64,000 nt of DNA, taken from SAR86 cluster bacterium SAR86E. Lineage in GTDB: Bacteria > Pseudomonadota > Gammaproteobacteria > Magnimaribacterales > D2472. Shown here piece by piece: positions 56,221 through 64,000 of the stretch. The notes under the pieces were generated by a model, which was given only the letters and a program-made list of their open reading frames with translations, was not told where the DNA came from and searched no databases. The stretch's first letter is position 1; every line of letters starts with the position of its first letter. The DNA lies in contig AMWX01000012.1 of NCBI GenBank assembly GCA_000307935.1, positions 282,915 through 346,914 of the forward strand, read 5' to 3'. The position numbers and the translations under genes were made by a program.

Positions 56221-57019
56221 GATTCTCATTTTTCTTTCACTCGGAGCGTGCACCGGTTTTCTTGCAGGTATGTTTGGAATTGGTGGTGGAAGTATCTTGG
56301 TGCCCTCATTAATTCTAATTTTTTATAGCATGGGCTTTGAAGGCTCTATTATTGTACTAATGGCAATAGGTACGTCATTAGCAAGTATAATTTTTTCTGC
56401 AATTTCTTCAGCCTTATCTCATCATAAAAAAAGAAGTGTAAAGTGGTTGTTAGTTACGCCCCTATCAATTGGCATGATTATAGGTGCAGTTGTCGGTGCT
56501 GGATTTGCTGCCACCTTATCTAGTGAAATTTTAAAGTGGGTTATTACAGTTTTCTTAATTGTCATTGGTATGGAAATGATCATTGGATTTACCCAAACTC
56601 TAGCCAATAAGAAAAAAGGAATTCTTTCCTTATCAAAATTTATAGCTCCAGTGCATGGATCCTGGATAGGATTTCTATCGTCAATTATTGGCATTGGTGG
56701 CGGGTCATTTACGACACCGCTAATGATTGCCGGGGGCTATAATATACGCCAGGGAATTGGAACTGCTGCGGCTTGTGGAGTGCCAATATCTGCAGCAGGA
56801 GCAATGAGCTATATGTATTATGGTGAAATTTCAAACTTAGATCTTCCATCAGGTGCTTTTGGTTATGTTTTTTGGCCTGCTGTTGTTTCTATTTCGCTCG
56901 CAAGCATATTTACTGCAAATATCGGAGCTAATGTTAGCCACTCAATTTCAGAAAATACTCTCAAAATCTTCTTTGGCATATTTTTAATCATGGTAGCAAT
57001 AATGGTGATAACAAATTGA
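56213..57019 (+). CDS. TSUP family (TauE/SafE) sulfite exporter-like permease
   Basis: A 268-residue permease with about eight helices. Two repeats carry the glycine-rich motif, FGIGGGSILVPSLI near the start and IGIGGGSFTTPLMI in the second half. Family members transport sulfite, sulfoacetate or other organosulfur compounds. I start it at the ATG at 56213, which overlaps rppH by 8 bp; an upstream ATG (56138) would extend into the rppH coding sequence. It overlaps lgt by 4 bp. Confidence 0.87.
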   Translation: MIEILIFLSLGACTGFLAGMFGIGGGSILVPSLILIFYSMGFEGSIIVLMAIGTSLASIIFSAISSALSHHKKRSVKWLLVTPLSIGMIIGAVVGAGFAATLSSEILKWVITVFLIVIGMEMIIGFTQTLANKKKGILSLSKFIAPVHGSWIGFLSSIIGIGGGSFTTPLMIAGGYNIRQGIGTAAACGVPISAAGAMSYMYYGEISNLDLPSGAFGYVFWPAVVSISLASIFTANIGANVSHSISENTLKIFFGIFLIMVAIMVITN

Positions 57020-57822
57020 TTATTGAACTATCAGATTTTTTTAATAATCCCAGTTTAATTGAAGTGGGTAGGTTAAAAATTCAATACTATGCTGTTACTT
57101 GGGTTTTATCAGCTGTCTTAATATTTCAATATTTAAAAAATCATCACATAACAAAAGAATTACAGTTAACTCATGATCAAGTTAATGATATTGTTTTTTT
57201 ATATGGGCTAATATTTGGTGCCATGCTTGGCGGCAGATTTGGTTACATGTTTTTTTACGGATGGGCTCAATTGGCATCTAATCCCTTGAGTTTATTTTTT
57301 ATATGGGAAGGAGGTCTAAGCTTTCATGGAGGCCTTATGGGAGTAATTGTTAGTCTTTTTATATATTCTTATTTTCATAGAATTTCATTTTTAAGACTAG
57401 CAGATTCGATTTGTGCGGCAATACCAATTGGGCTTGGTCTTGTAAGAATTGGAAACTTTTTAAATGGGGAGCTTTTTGGTAGACCCACTGACGGATCTTG
57501 GGGCTTTATCTTTCCAACAGATCCTTATGGCTTCACAAGGCATCCCTCTCAGCTCTATGAAGCATTTTTTGAGGGATTGTTTTTATTTATTATATTGATG
57601 TTTGTCAGCTCTAAAAATAAAAATCATGGGGTGGTTAGTGGCACTTTCTTGCTAGGATATGGATTAATAAGATTTTTCATAGAATACTTTAGACAACCGG
57701 ATTCTCACATAGGTTTTGTTGCTTTACAATTAAGCATGGGTCAACTTCTCAGCATCCCGATGGTTCTATTTGGACTCATATTACTAATGAGATCATTAAG
57801 AAAAAATGAAGCAATATCTTGA
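57016..57822 (+). CDS. lgt: prolipoprotein diacylglyceryl transferase
   Basis: Adds diacylglycerol to the lipobox cysteine of prolipoproteins. The 268-residue membrane enzyme has GGLSFHGGLMG, the signature RIGNFLNGELFGRPTDGSWG and HPSQLYEAFFEG. It starts with TTG at 57016, overlapping the previous stop. It leads into thyA with a 17-bp overlap. lgt-thyA-folA adjacency is common in Gammaproteobacteria. Confidence 0.97.
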   Translation: MIIELSDFFNNPSLIEVGRLKIQYYAVTWVLSAVLIFQYLKNHHITKELQLTHDQVNDIVFLYGLIFGAMLGGRFGYMFFYGWAQLASNPLSLFFIWEGGLSFHGGLMGVIVSLFIYSYFHRISFLRLADSICAAIPIGLGLVRIGNFLNGELFGRPTDGSWGFIFPTDPYGFTRHPSQLYEAFFEGLFLFIILMFVSSKNKNHGVVSGTFLLGYGLIRFFIEYFRQPDSHIGFVALQLSMGQLLSIPMVLFGLILLMRSLRKNEAIS

Positions 57823-58672
57823 ACTTTTAAACTACGTTCTTGAGCATGGCGAAGAGCGTGCTGACAGAACTAATACCGGAGTGATTTCATCCTTTGGGCA
57901 TCAAATACGTTTTAATCTTGAAGATGGCTTTCCTGCAGTTACGACAAAATCTTTAGCCTGGAAAGGAGTGGTGTCTGAATTATTATGGTTTCTTGAAGGC
58001 TCTGATGATGAAAGAAGACTTGCAGAAATTAGGTTTAAAAAAAATAGATCAGAACTTACAGATTTAAAAAAATTCTCAACAATTTGGACAGATAATGCTG
58101 ATAATCAAGGCATTGAACTTGGCTATGAAAACACTGATCTTATTAAGAAGCTTGGCCCAATATATGGTGTTCAATGGAGAAATTGGAATGGTGTTGATCA
58201 AATTAAAAAATTGATTGATGATTTATCGTCTAATCCAAATGGACGACGACATATTCTCAGTGCATGGAATGTTGAAAAGATTGACTCTATGGCATTACCA
58301 CCATGCCACGTAATGTCACAGTTCTATGTTTCAGAAAGTAACCGACTTTCCTGTCAAATGTATCAAAGAAGTGCAGATATGTTTTTGGGCGTTCCATTTA
58401 ATATTGCAAGCTATGCTCTGCTGCAATCTATAATCGCAAACATTTTAAACCTTAGGCCAGGAGAATTTGTTCATACATTTGGTGATGCGCACATTTATAA
58501 AAATAGTATTAATCAAGTCAAAGAGCAACTTACAAGAGAGCCAAAAAAACTTCCCAAATTAATCATGCCGAGCATTAATTCAATTGATGATCTGCAAAAT
58601 CTTTCTGTAGATGATTTTATATTAGATGGATATGAGTCTCATCCAGCTATCAAAGCACCAATGGCAATATAA
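57806..58672 (+). CDS. thyA: thymidylate synthase
   Basis: Methylates dUMP to dTMP using methylene-tetrahydrofolate. The 288 residues begin near EHGEERADRTNTG; catalytic Cys167 is in MALPPCHVMSQFYV, followed by LSCQMYQRSADMFLGVPFNIASYALL. A segment around 70-115 is longer than in the 264-residue E. coli enzyme. folA follows after 8 bp. Confidence 0.98.
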   Translation: MKQYLELLNYVLEHGEERADRTNTGVISSFGHQIRFNLEDGFPAVTTKSLAWKGVVSELLWFLEGSDDERRLAEIRFKKNRSELTDLKKFSTIWTDNADNQGIELGYENTDLIKKLGPIYGVQWRNWNGVDQIKKLIDDLSSNPNGRRHILSAWNVEKIDSMALPPCHVMSQFYVSESNRLSCQMYQRSADMFLGVPFNIASYALLQSIIANILNLRPGEFVHTFGDAHIYKNSINQVKEQLTREPKKLPKLIMPSINSIDDLQNLSVDDFILDGYESHPAIKAPMAI

Positions 58673-58680
58673 TTTTTGAA

Positions 58681-59184
58681 ATGATTATTTCTCACTTAGT
58701 AGCAGTATCAAATAATTTGGTAATTGGTGTGAAAAATGAGTTGCCATGGAAGCTCAAAAGAGACCTTCAACACTTTAGTGCCTATACTCAAAATAAAGCC
58801 ATAATCATGGGAAGGAAAACTTTTGAATCAATTGGAAGACCTCTCCCAAATAGAAAAAATATTGTTATTTCCAAAACTATGAGGCCTGAAAATGGTATAG
58901 AAGTAACGTCTAATCTTGAACAGGCCATTCAATTAGCTGAAAAATGGAATATCGATCAAAAAAACAAAAATGAGGCAGTCTTAATTGGAGGAGGATATGT
59001 ATTTGAAGAGAGCAAAGACCTAGTAAATAAACTTGTACTAACCCAAGTTGATTGCGATATTAATGGTGATGTATTTTATCCAAAGCTAGATTTTTCAACT
59101 TGGAAAAAAGAATCTGAAGAGTCATATAAGAAAGATTCTGAGAACGATTATGACTTCAAGATTGAGACATACTCAAAATTCTAA
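58681..59184 (+). CDS. folA: dihydrofolate reductase
   Basis: Regenerates tetrahydrofolate after thymidylate synthesis. The 167 residues include the N-terminal ISHLVAVSNNLVIG, LPWKLKRDLQHF (the Asp that protonates folate), IIMGRKTFESIGRPLPNR and IGGGYVFEES. It is co-transcribed with thyA. The stop overlaps the convergent TPR gene by 4 bp. Confidence 0.97.
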   Translation: MIISHLVAVSNNLVIGVKNELPWKLKRDLQHFSAYTQNKAIIMGRKTFESIGRPLPNRKNIVISKTMRPENGIEVTSNLEQAIQLAEKWNIDQKNKNEAVLIGGGYVFEESKDLVNKLVLTQVDCDINGDVFYPKLDFSTWKKESEESYKKDSENDYDFKIETYSKF

Positions 59185-60650
59185 GAGTTCTTAGCCTTTG
59201 CTTTTGCCTGGGATTCCTCAATGAATTTTCTTCTAAGGGCCAGATTCTGCACCCTCACCTCCTCATTCTCAGCATATTTAATCCAAGAGTTAGCAGTTTT
59301 CTTAATGCGCTTATCATCGTCACGTGCGGCAGCTCTGAATTGTTTTTTGGCTTCATCAAACTGCTCTAATTCAAAGTATGCCTGACCAAGAACTAATTGA
59401 GCTTGAGACCTACTTTTAACTTTAGATTTCTTCAGACCAGCTTCAATAGCTCTAATCGAGTCTTGCATCCTATCTTCAAATAAATAAAGATTTCCCAAAA
59501 GAACATAGGTGTCACCGTCTTTAGACATTTTGGCAGCCTTTTCTAAAATTGGAATTGCTTTATCAATTTCTTGAGCCATTCTCCATGAGTCAGCCAATAA
59601 TTTAAGATTCTTTTCAGTGTCTTTAACTACCGGAACTGTGGATTCTTTTCCAGTTTTTTCATCTTTTAGAATTACTTTCTTGTTTTGCCCAGCAACTAAA
59701 ACTTGCGCTGCCCAATATGGACTTTTACTTAATAGCAGTAATTGTGCTAAAGCAAGATATTCGCCTTCCTTATCCAGCAAACCTTTTTCAAAGGCAGCCT
59801 TTAATGTAATCATGTAATCCTCTTCGCGATCCATTTGCTGATAAGTTCCGCCAAGCTGAAGAAAATAAATTTTCTTAGGGTAGTAATTAACTAAAATTTC
59901 ATAAATCCCAAGTTGTTGTTCAAGAGCAAATTGGGCTCCTATTATTTTTTGGTCTTTTAATTCACTAAAGCATGCGGCTAATAAAACATACCAATTTTCT
60001 TTTGGTCTATAGCCTTCTTCCTCAGCAAGCTTAATTGCCTCTTCCATAGAGCTTCTAGCTTTAACATAATCTTCCTTTTGAAAGTAAGCAGACCCTAGCA
60101 GGTAATATGATTGGGCTGTGACTTTCTCAACCTCATCCATCCATTGCAAAATAAGATTAATTCCCTTATCCCAATTTTCTTTAACAAGATTAAGTTGAGC
60201 CAATGTTAATAATGATGCTGTTCGTAATGGAATTGTAGCCTCTGGCTCACTGAGCAATTGCTCATAAGCATACATTGCCCTGTCATAATTCTCTTCACTA
60301 AAATAAATGTAGCCCCAATAGTTCCAAATTACAGAGCGATCATAGCTCTTAAGTTCATCTTTTTTATTCAGTAACTCTGTAAGAATTAACTTTGCTTCAT
60401 CCCAATCAGGATCATCTTCTTCTTTTTCAATAAACTTACCCTTATTCTCTGGGTCAGGAACCTGAACTATTTTTTGTCTCTCTAGAGCTTCAACTACTTT
60501 AACTACTTTTTTGGCGGTTGAGCTTGTAAGCACTCTGGCTTTTTTGTACGTTTTCTTTTTATCGCCATCTTGAGCAACAAGATCTAGTGAACCTGCTGAA
60601 AATGAAAAAATTAGCAAGAATGTAAAAAAACGTATGAAAGATTTAAACAT
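59181..60650 (-). CDS. TPR protein of the TonB module
   Basis: A 489-residue secreted TPR protein. It has a hydrophobic N-terminal signal (FIRFFTFLLIFSFSAGS) and a series of TPR-type helical repeats, for example YDRAMYAYEQLL, YVKARSSMEEAIKLAEEEG and LEQFDEAKKQFRAAARDD. TPR genes are common partners of this TonB2-type cluster and are thought to assist energised transport. It is last in the operon, next to tonB with a one-base overlap. Confidence 0.85.
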   Translation of the reverse strand: MFKSFIRFFTFLLIFSFSAGSLDLVAQDGDKKKTYKKARVLTSSTAKKVVKVVEALERQKIVQVPDPENKGKFIEKEEDDPDWDEAKLILTELLNKKDELKSYDRSVIWNYWGYIYFSEENYDRAMYAYEQLLSEPEATIPLRTASLLTLAQLNLVKENWDKGINLILQWMDEVEKVTAQSYYLLGSAYFQKEDYVKARSSMEEAIKLAEEEGYRPKENWYVLLAACFSELKDQKIIGAQFALEQQLGIYEILVNYYPKKIYFLQLGGTYQQMDREEDYMITLKAAFEKGLLDKEGEYLALAQLLLLSKSPYWAAQVLVAGQNKKVILKDEKTGKESTVPVVKDTEKNLKLLADSWRMAQEIDKAIPILEKAAKMSKDGDTYVLLGNLYLFEDRMQDSIRAIEAGLKKSKVKSRSQAQLVLGQAYFELEQFDEAKKQFRAAARDDDKRIKKTANSWIKYAENEEVRVQNLALRRKFIEESQAKAKAKNS

Positions 60651-61366
60651 TAAGAGTCCTCTAAAATAAAAGTAAACTTGTGCGGTACATCGTCAACTCT
60701 TACAGCCTTTCCATCAACAATTTTAGGCTTATATTTTAGTTTAGCAGCGGCTCTTGATGCTGCAGAGTTAAAGATAGAGCAAGGCCTAAATACAGTTTCA
60801 GGATTTGTTGGATCTCCACAGAACCCCTCTAGGGGAACTGCATTTTCTACTGTACCTGTTTCAGTAATTGTAAACGCCACAACAGCATAGCCCATAATGC
60901 CTCTTTCTTGAGCTCGTCTTGGATATATTGGAGTAACTTTAAACAATGGAATGTATTCACCATCTCTAAAAAATGAACCTCCAGCAGCAAAATCAGCTTT
61001 TGGTTTAGGCAAACTAACATCAACTCCAGTTAAAGGGGCTAAATCTAGTTCAGGCTGAGCAATATCCTCTGGCTGCTCCTCCGGCTCTTCTGGTTTATCA
61101 ACATCATCAAACAGAGTATCAATGTCTCTATCAGGCATGATGACATCGCCTAGTTTTCTAGAATTATCTTCTGGTATGGAGCCATCACCCAAAGATATTA
61201 AAGCGACCATCAAAAAAAATAAACCAAGTGTAATAAAAGCCGCAAACCCAATGCCAGCTATGTACTTGTTGTAGTTAAATGCTCTTAAATATAATGCTGT
61301 AACTGGTGCAAAGACCTTAGATAGGGTTTGATAAAAAGAATTTATACTATTTGCAGCAGTGCTCAA
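60650..61366 (-). CDS. tonB: TonB energy transducer
   Basis: A 238-residue TonB-family protein. One membrane segment (about 36-58) is followed by an acidic/proline-rich linker (PEEPEEQPEDIAQPE) and a C-terminal TonB domain with PIYPRRAQERGIMGYAVVAFTI. The hydrophilic residues before the anchor are longer than in E. coli TonB. It transmits proton-motive force from ExbBD to outer-membrane receptors, none of which lie in this window. Confidence 0.92.
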   Translation of the reverse strand: MSTAANSINSFYQTLSKVFAPVTALYLRAFNYNKYIAGIGFAAFITLGLFFLMVALISLGDGSIPEDNSRKLGDVIMPDRDIDTLFDDVDKPEEPEEQPEDIAQPELDLAPLTGVDVSLPKPKADFAAGGSFFRDGEYIPLFKVTPIYPRRAQERGIMGYAVVAFTITETGTVENAVPLEGFCGDPTNPETVFRPCSIFNSAASRAAAKLKYKPKIVDGKAVRVDDVPHKFTFILEDS

Positions 61367-61374
61367 TTTTTTCT

Positions 61375-61785
61375 CTATTTTGGTTCAGATGCCAGCGATA
61401 TGTTGTATACCCCAGCTTCACGAGAGCCATCCATTACTTTAATGATTGTATCTGCTTCAGCTTTTTCATCTGCTTGAATAACTACAGATCCCTGAGGGTT
61501 ATCAGCCAGAAGTTTAACAACATTAGCTTTTACCTGCCTTGCATCAATTCTTCTGCCGTCCATCCAGATCTCACCGGATGCACCAACCGCAATTAAAATT
61601 GCAGCATTTTCTTGAGTCTCTGAAGTATTAGATTCAGGCCTATTGATTTCAAGACCAGGCTCCTTGATAAAATTTGCTGTAACAATAAAAAATATAAGCA
61701 TGATGAATACAACATCAAGCATGGGTGTCATGTTAATCTCAGCTTCTTCTTCTTGAACAGCGCTTGATATGGCATTTCTTCTCAC
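61375..61785 (-). CDS. exbD: ExbD/TolR family biopolymer transport protein
   Basis: A 136-residue protein with one membrane segment. The essential aspartate lies in INMTPMLDVVFIMLIFF. The periplasmic domain includes VIQADEKAEADTIIKVMD. It is 8 bp upstream of tonB and 12 bp downstream of the short exbB, in the order used for proton-driven energisation. Confidence 0.95.
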   Translation of the reverse strand: MRRNAISSAVQEEEAEINMTPMLDVVFIMLIFFIVTANFIKEPGLEINRPESNTSETQENAAILIAVGASGEIWMDGRRIDARQVKANVVKLLADNPQGSVVIQADEKAEADTIIKVMDGSREAGVYNISLASEPK

Positions 61786-61797
61786 ATTATTCTCCTA

Positions 61798-62319
61798 TTA
61801 ACTTCTAATTGTATCTTTGATTAAATTTTCTTCTCTATTGCGTGCTGAATTTAAATATATAGTAGCAAAAACACCAGACAATGCTGTTGTCATACCAGCC
61901 ATAGTTGGGAGTGTAGCTTTAGATACTCCTCCGGCCATTGACCTTGCATCACCACCACCAGTAAAAGCCATTACCTGAAACACTTCAATCATACCTGTAA
62001 CTGTCCCAAGCAATCCAAATAAAGGCGCCAATGCAACACAGGTATTAATGAGAGGCAAGTATCTGTTGACTTCGGTTCTTGCTTGAGATGTAAGCTTTTC
62101 TTTTATGGCATCAGCTTTCCAAGTAGTATGATCTGAAAGAGAATCCCACTCAGATTTCAGTTCATCCATATATACTTTATGCCCTGCATTAAAGTACCAA
62201 ATTCTTTCAAGAATAATAGCCCACATAAATGCAGCTAGAATTGCAATTAGCCAAAGCACGCTCCCTCCAGCAGACATAAAGTCTCTAAGAGTATTGAATG
62301 CTTCAGTAATTGCGTACAT
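61798..62319 (-). CDS. exbB: short ExbB-type MotA/TolQ/ExbB channel protein
   Basis: A 173-residue ExbB-family membrane protein, shorter than E. coli ExbB. Helices surround LINTCVALAPLFGLLGTVTGMIEVFQVMA and SKATLPTMAGMTTALSGVFATIY, the conserved channel regions. It lies between the long ExbB-type gene and exbD. The two ExbB-like proteins probably contribute to the same TonB2-type complex. Confidence 0.93.
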   Translation of the reverse strand: MYAITEAFNTLRDFMSAGGSVLWLIAILAAFMWAIILERIWYFNAGHKVYMDELKSEWDSLSDHTTWKADAIKEKLTSQARTEVNRYLPLINTCVALAPLFGLLGTVTGMIEVFQVMAFTGGGDARSMAGGVSKATLPTMAGMTTALSGVFATIYLNSARNREENLIKDTIRS

Positions 62320-62326
62320 TTACTAA

Positions 62327-63709
62327 TTACTTAGAATCAGAATGCTCTGCAACGATTCCTGTACTTTGTTCTTCAAGAACATTAATGATTCCCCTTGCTG
62401 ACGAATTAGCAAAAGAATGTAGAAGCGTTGTCGGAATTGCAACCACTAATCCAAGAACTGTTGTAACTAGGGCTTGTGATATACCACCAGCCATAATTTT
62501 AGGATCTCCAGTTCCAAATAGGGTAATTTGTTGGAAGGTTACAATCATACCTGTAACTGTCCCAAGCAATCCTGCTAGAGGCGCAACAACAGATATAATT
62601 TTAACTACAGGTATGCCTCGCTCAATAGCTGGCCTTTCCGCCATTATTGCCTCAGCTAACCTCAATTCAAGTGTTTCAATATCTTTACCCATGTGCTCTT
62701 CACCAGCAGCTAACACTCTTCCTAAAGGATTTGATTTATCGATTGTTTTAGATTTAGTCTGTTTGGAAACTGCAACACCCATTGTATATAAAGTAAAGAG
62801 CTTCCAGAACGCTATAGCGATACCAATAAGACCTACAAATATAATGATATAACCAACTTCTCTTCCTTGGTTAACTCTTTCCATAAGGCTTGGGTTCTGG
62901 ATTAAATTAGCGAGCAAACTTCCTCCAACTGGACCTGTAGGATCCACGCCAAATTTCACTACTTCGCCTACCTCAGCATTTGAAAGTTTTTTGGCTGTGC
63001 TAACATAACGACCTTCTGGTTGCTTGCCTAAAAAAGCATATTGACCTTTGCTTCCAATGTATTCTAAGTAATTACCATCACATATTGCATTGTAAAGACC
63101 TACCCTTGTAACTTTACAATCAATTGATTCTCCATCTAGAGTAATTACGTTAGCATTAAAAGATACTACCTCTGATCCTGCCACCATCTCTCTTTGAAGC
63201 TCATACCATAAACCTTCTAACTCCCGAATTGTTGGTAACTCAGTCGCACTCGACATTTTTGATGAAAGATCATTCAAAAAAGTTTCTCTGTCTCTGCCAT
63301 ATTGTGCAGAAGTTAATGAGTCAGCAAATAATGCGCTTGCTTCACCGGCAGAACTCTGCAGATGACCAAATAGTTCAACAAGTGAGCCTAATTCTTTCTT
63401 GTAAGCTGCCTCTTTAACAACCAAGATTGCATCATTCTTTTTATACTCAGCCTCAAGCTGATCTGCAATTTTTTCTTGTCGAGCAAGCTCTCTCTTTTCT
63501 GCAGCAAGTTTCGCAGCTTGTTGATTTTTATTAGCTAAGAAATCCGCTTCTCTTTTAGCATTAACGCCTTGTTCGGTTGTTCTGCCCTGCTCTACTAGTT
63601 GAAGTAAACCTTGAATAGTTGTTGGCTCGCCTTCAGCGGTATCCTGAGAGAAAGCACTAAATGAAAATACCGCAGCTATTGTTAAAAAAGATCTATTTAA
63701 ATTTTTCAT
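62327..63709 (-). CDS. long ExbB-type protein with periplasmic N-terminal domain
   Basis: A 460-residue protein with a signal peptide (MKNLNRSFLTIAAVFSFSAFS), a coiled-coil periplasmic region (about 30-150), a beta-rich part, then a C-terminal MotA/TolQ/ExbB domain with VVAPLAGLLGTVTGMIVTFQQI. This long architecture is known from TonB2-type clusters. The ATG at 63709 is preferred since it yields the signal peptide and overlaps the stop of the preceding gene by ATGA. Confidence 0.92.
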   Translation of the reverse strand: MKNLNRSFLTIAAVFSFSAFSQDTAEGEPTTIQGLLQLVEQGRTTEQGVNAKREADFLANKNQQAAKLAAEKRELARQEKIADQLEAEYKKNDAILVVKEAAYKKELGSLVELFGHLQSSAGEASALFADSLTSAQYGRDRETFLNDLSSKMSSATELPTIRELEGLWYELQREMVAGSEVVSFNANVITLDGESIDCKVTRVGLYNAICDGNYLEYIGSKGQYAFLGKQPEGRYVSTAKKLSNAEVGEVVKFGVDPTGPVGGSLLANLIQNPSLMERVNQGREVGYIIIFVGLIGIAIAFWKLFTLYTMGVAVSKQTKSKTIDKSNPLGRVLAAGEEHMGKDIETLELRLAEAIMAERPAIERGIPVVKIISVVAPLAGLLGTVTGMIVTFQQITLFGTGDPKIMAGGISQALVTTVLGLVVAIPTTLLHSFANSSARGIINVLEEQSTGIVAEHSDSK

Positions 63710-64000
63710 GATGCGTCTCCTCTGTAGACAACTGGCAACATCATAATATCCATAGGAGCTAATTTTTGCGCCATTCTTATTCCATCTCTTACTTGGATTC
63801 GGTAGCTTCCAGGAAGCTCTTCCCAAGAACCTAGCTCATTATCATAATAGCCGGTTTGTCTTTCATCTTTAGTTTGAAAGAACATCCCTAGCCTTCCAAC
63901 TCTGAGAATATTAACAACAACCTCTTGCCCATCTAAAACAATAGTTTCGTCATACGCATCTAACTTTCTGCCATATTCAGCTTCAATATTATAAGCCTCA
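63706..64000 (-). CDS. DUF3450 protein (C-terminal part only)
   Basis: An open frame enters from the right edge and ends at a TGA at 63706-63708. The last 97 residues include ETIVLDGQEVVVNILRVGR and LGMFFQTKDERQTGYYD, then VRDGIRMAQKLAPMDIMMLP. This matches the C-terminal end of DUF3450, which usually precedes the long ExbB gene in TonB2-type operons. The N terminus lies outside the window. Confidence 0.85.
   Translation of the reverse strand, partial: EAYNIEAEYGRKLDAYDETIVLDGQEVVVNILRVGRLGMFFQTKDERQTGYYDNELGSWEELPGSYRIQVRDGIRMAQKLAPMDIMMLPVVYRGDAS

Noticed and set aside
62310..62852. 180-codon plus-strand frame across the ExbB genes
   Set aside because: It is antisense to two well-supported ExbB-type genes and shows no recognisable domain.
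1..64000. CRISPR arrays, insertion sequences, phage or integrase genes
   Set aside because: No regular short-repeat arrays, terminal-inverted-repeat elements or recombinase motifs were seen when reading the window; the only mobile-element evidence is the tRNA-Phe duplication.

Overview
This window looks like chromosomal DNA of a small-genome, AT-rich marine gammaproteobacterium. I would guess something close to the SAR86 cluster; that lineage is an inference from gene content and composition, not a phylogeny. Gene order follows gammaproteobacterial patterns (tsaD<>rpsU-yqeY, yicC-gmk-rpoZ-spoT, rph-pyrE, mutY-yggX, yqiB-yqiA, ubiC-ubiA, rppH with lgt-thyA-folA). Genes are tightly packed, with many 1-26 bp overlaps and several TTG or GTG starts. 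The lifestyle genes (K+-dependent-type membrane pyrophosphatase, TonB/ExbBD module with TPR and DUF3450 partners, Rieske oxygenase, phytanoyl-CoA-type dioxygenase, amidohydrolases) suit an oligotroph that scavenges organic matter.

Layout. 1-16 kb is housekeeping: a cut-off ACAD10/11-type phosphotransferase gene, folK-folB-tsaD, rpsU-yqeY, a tandem amidohydrolase pair in which one member has lost its metal ligands, rph-pyrE-ribE, pyrB, ridA, spoT, rpoZ, gmk, yicC and recG. 16-25 kb has a coniferyl-aldehyde-type dehydrogenase facing its probable TetR repressor across a perfect 24-bp palindrome, hppA, a DAACS transporter preceded by a 56-residue rubredoxin gene, and ubiC-ubiA. 25-30 kb is a nitrogen-control locus: type II glutamine synthetase with a consensus sigma-54 promoter and two NtrC-type sites, followed by ntrB and ntrC. 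30-33 kb has grxC, a rhodanese, gpmA, mutY and yggX.

33-49 kb is accessory: a D-aminoacylase-like amidohydrolase, three SDR/MDR-type oxidoreductases (one without the SDR catalytic residues), a Rieske oxygenase, a flavin monooxygenase, a phytanoyl-CoA-type dioxygenase, and MAPEG, PhzF and GPH-transporter genes. Inside it, a complete tRNA-Phe gene and an identical 49-bp copy of its 3' half flank a 1.8-kb segment holding only a membrane desaturase, a TetR regulator and a double operator. This has the architecture of a very small integrative island at a tRNA gene and is the most unusual structure here. An aminotransferase gene near 48 kb is interrupted by one in-frame TAA.

49-64 kb returns to core functions: rmuC, a Fur-box-preceded FTR1 iron permease, the glycine cleavage genes gcvT-gcvH-gcvP, a HAD phosphatase, rppH, a TSUP permease, lgt-thyA-folA, and a leftward TonB energisation operon (DUF3450 - long ExbB - short ExbB - ExbD - TonB - TPR) that runs off the right edge. 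No rRNA, CRISPR array, insertion sequence or integrase gene was seen.
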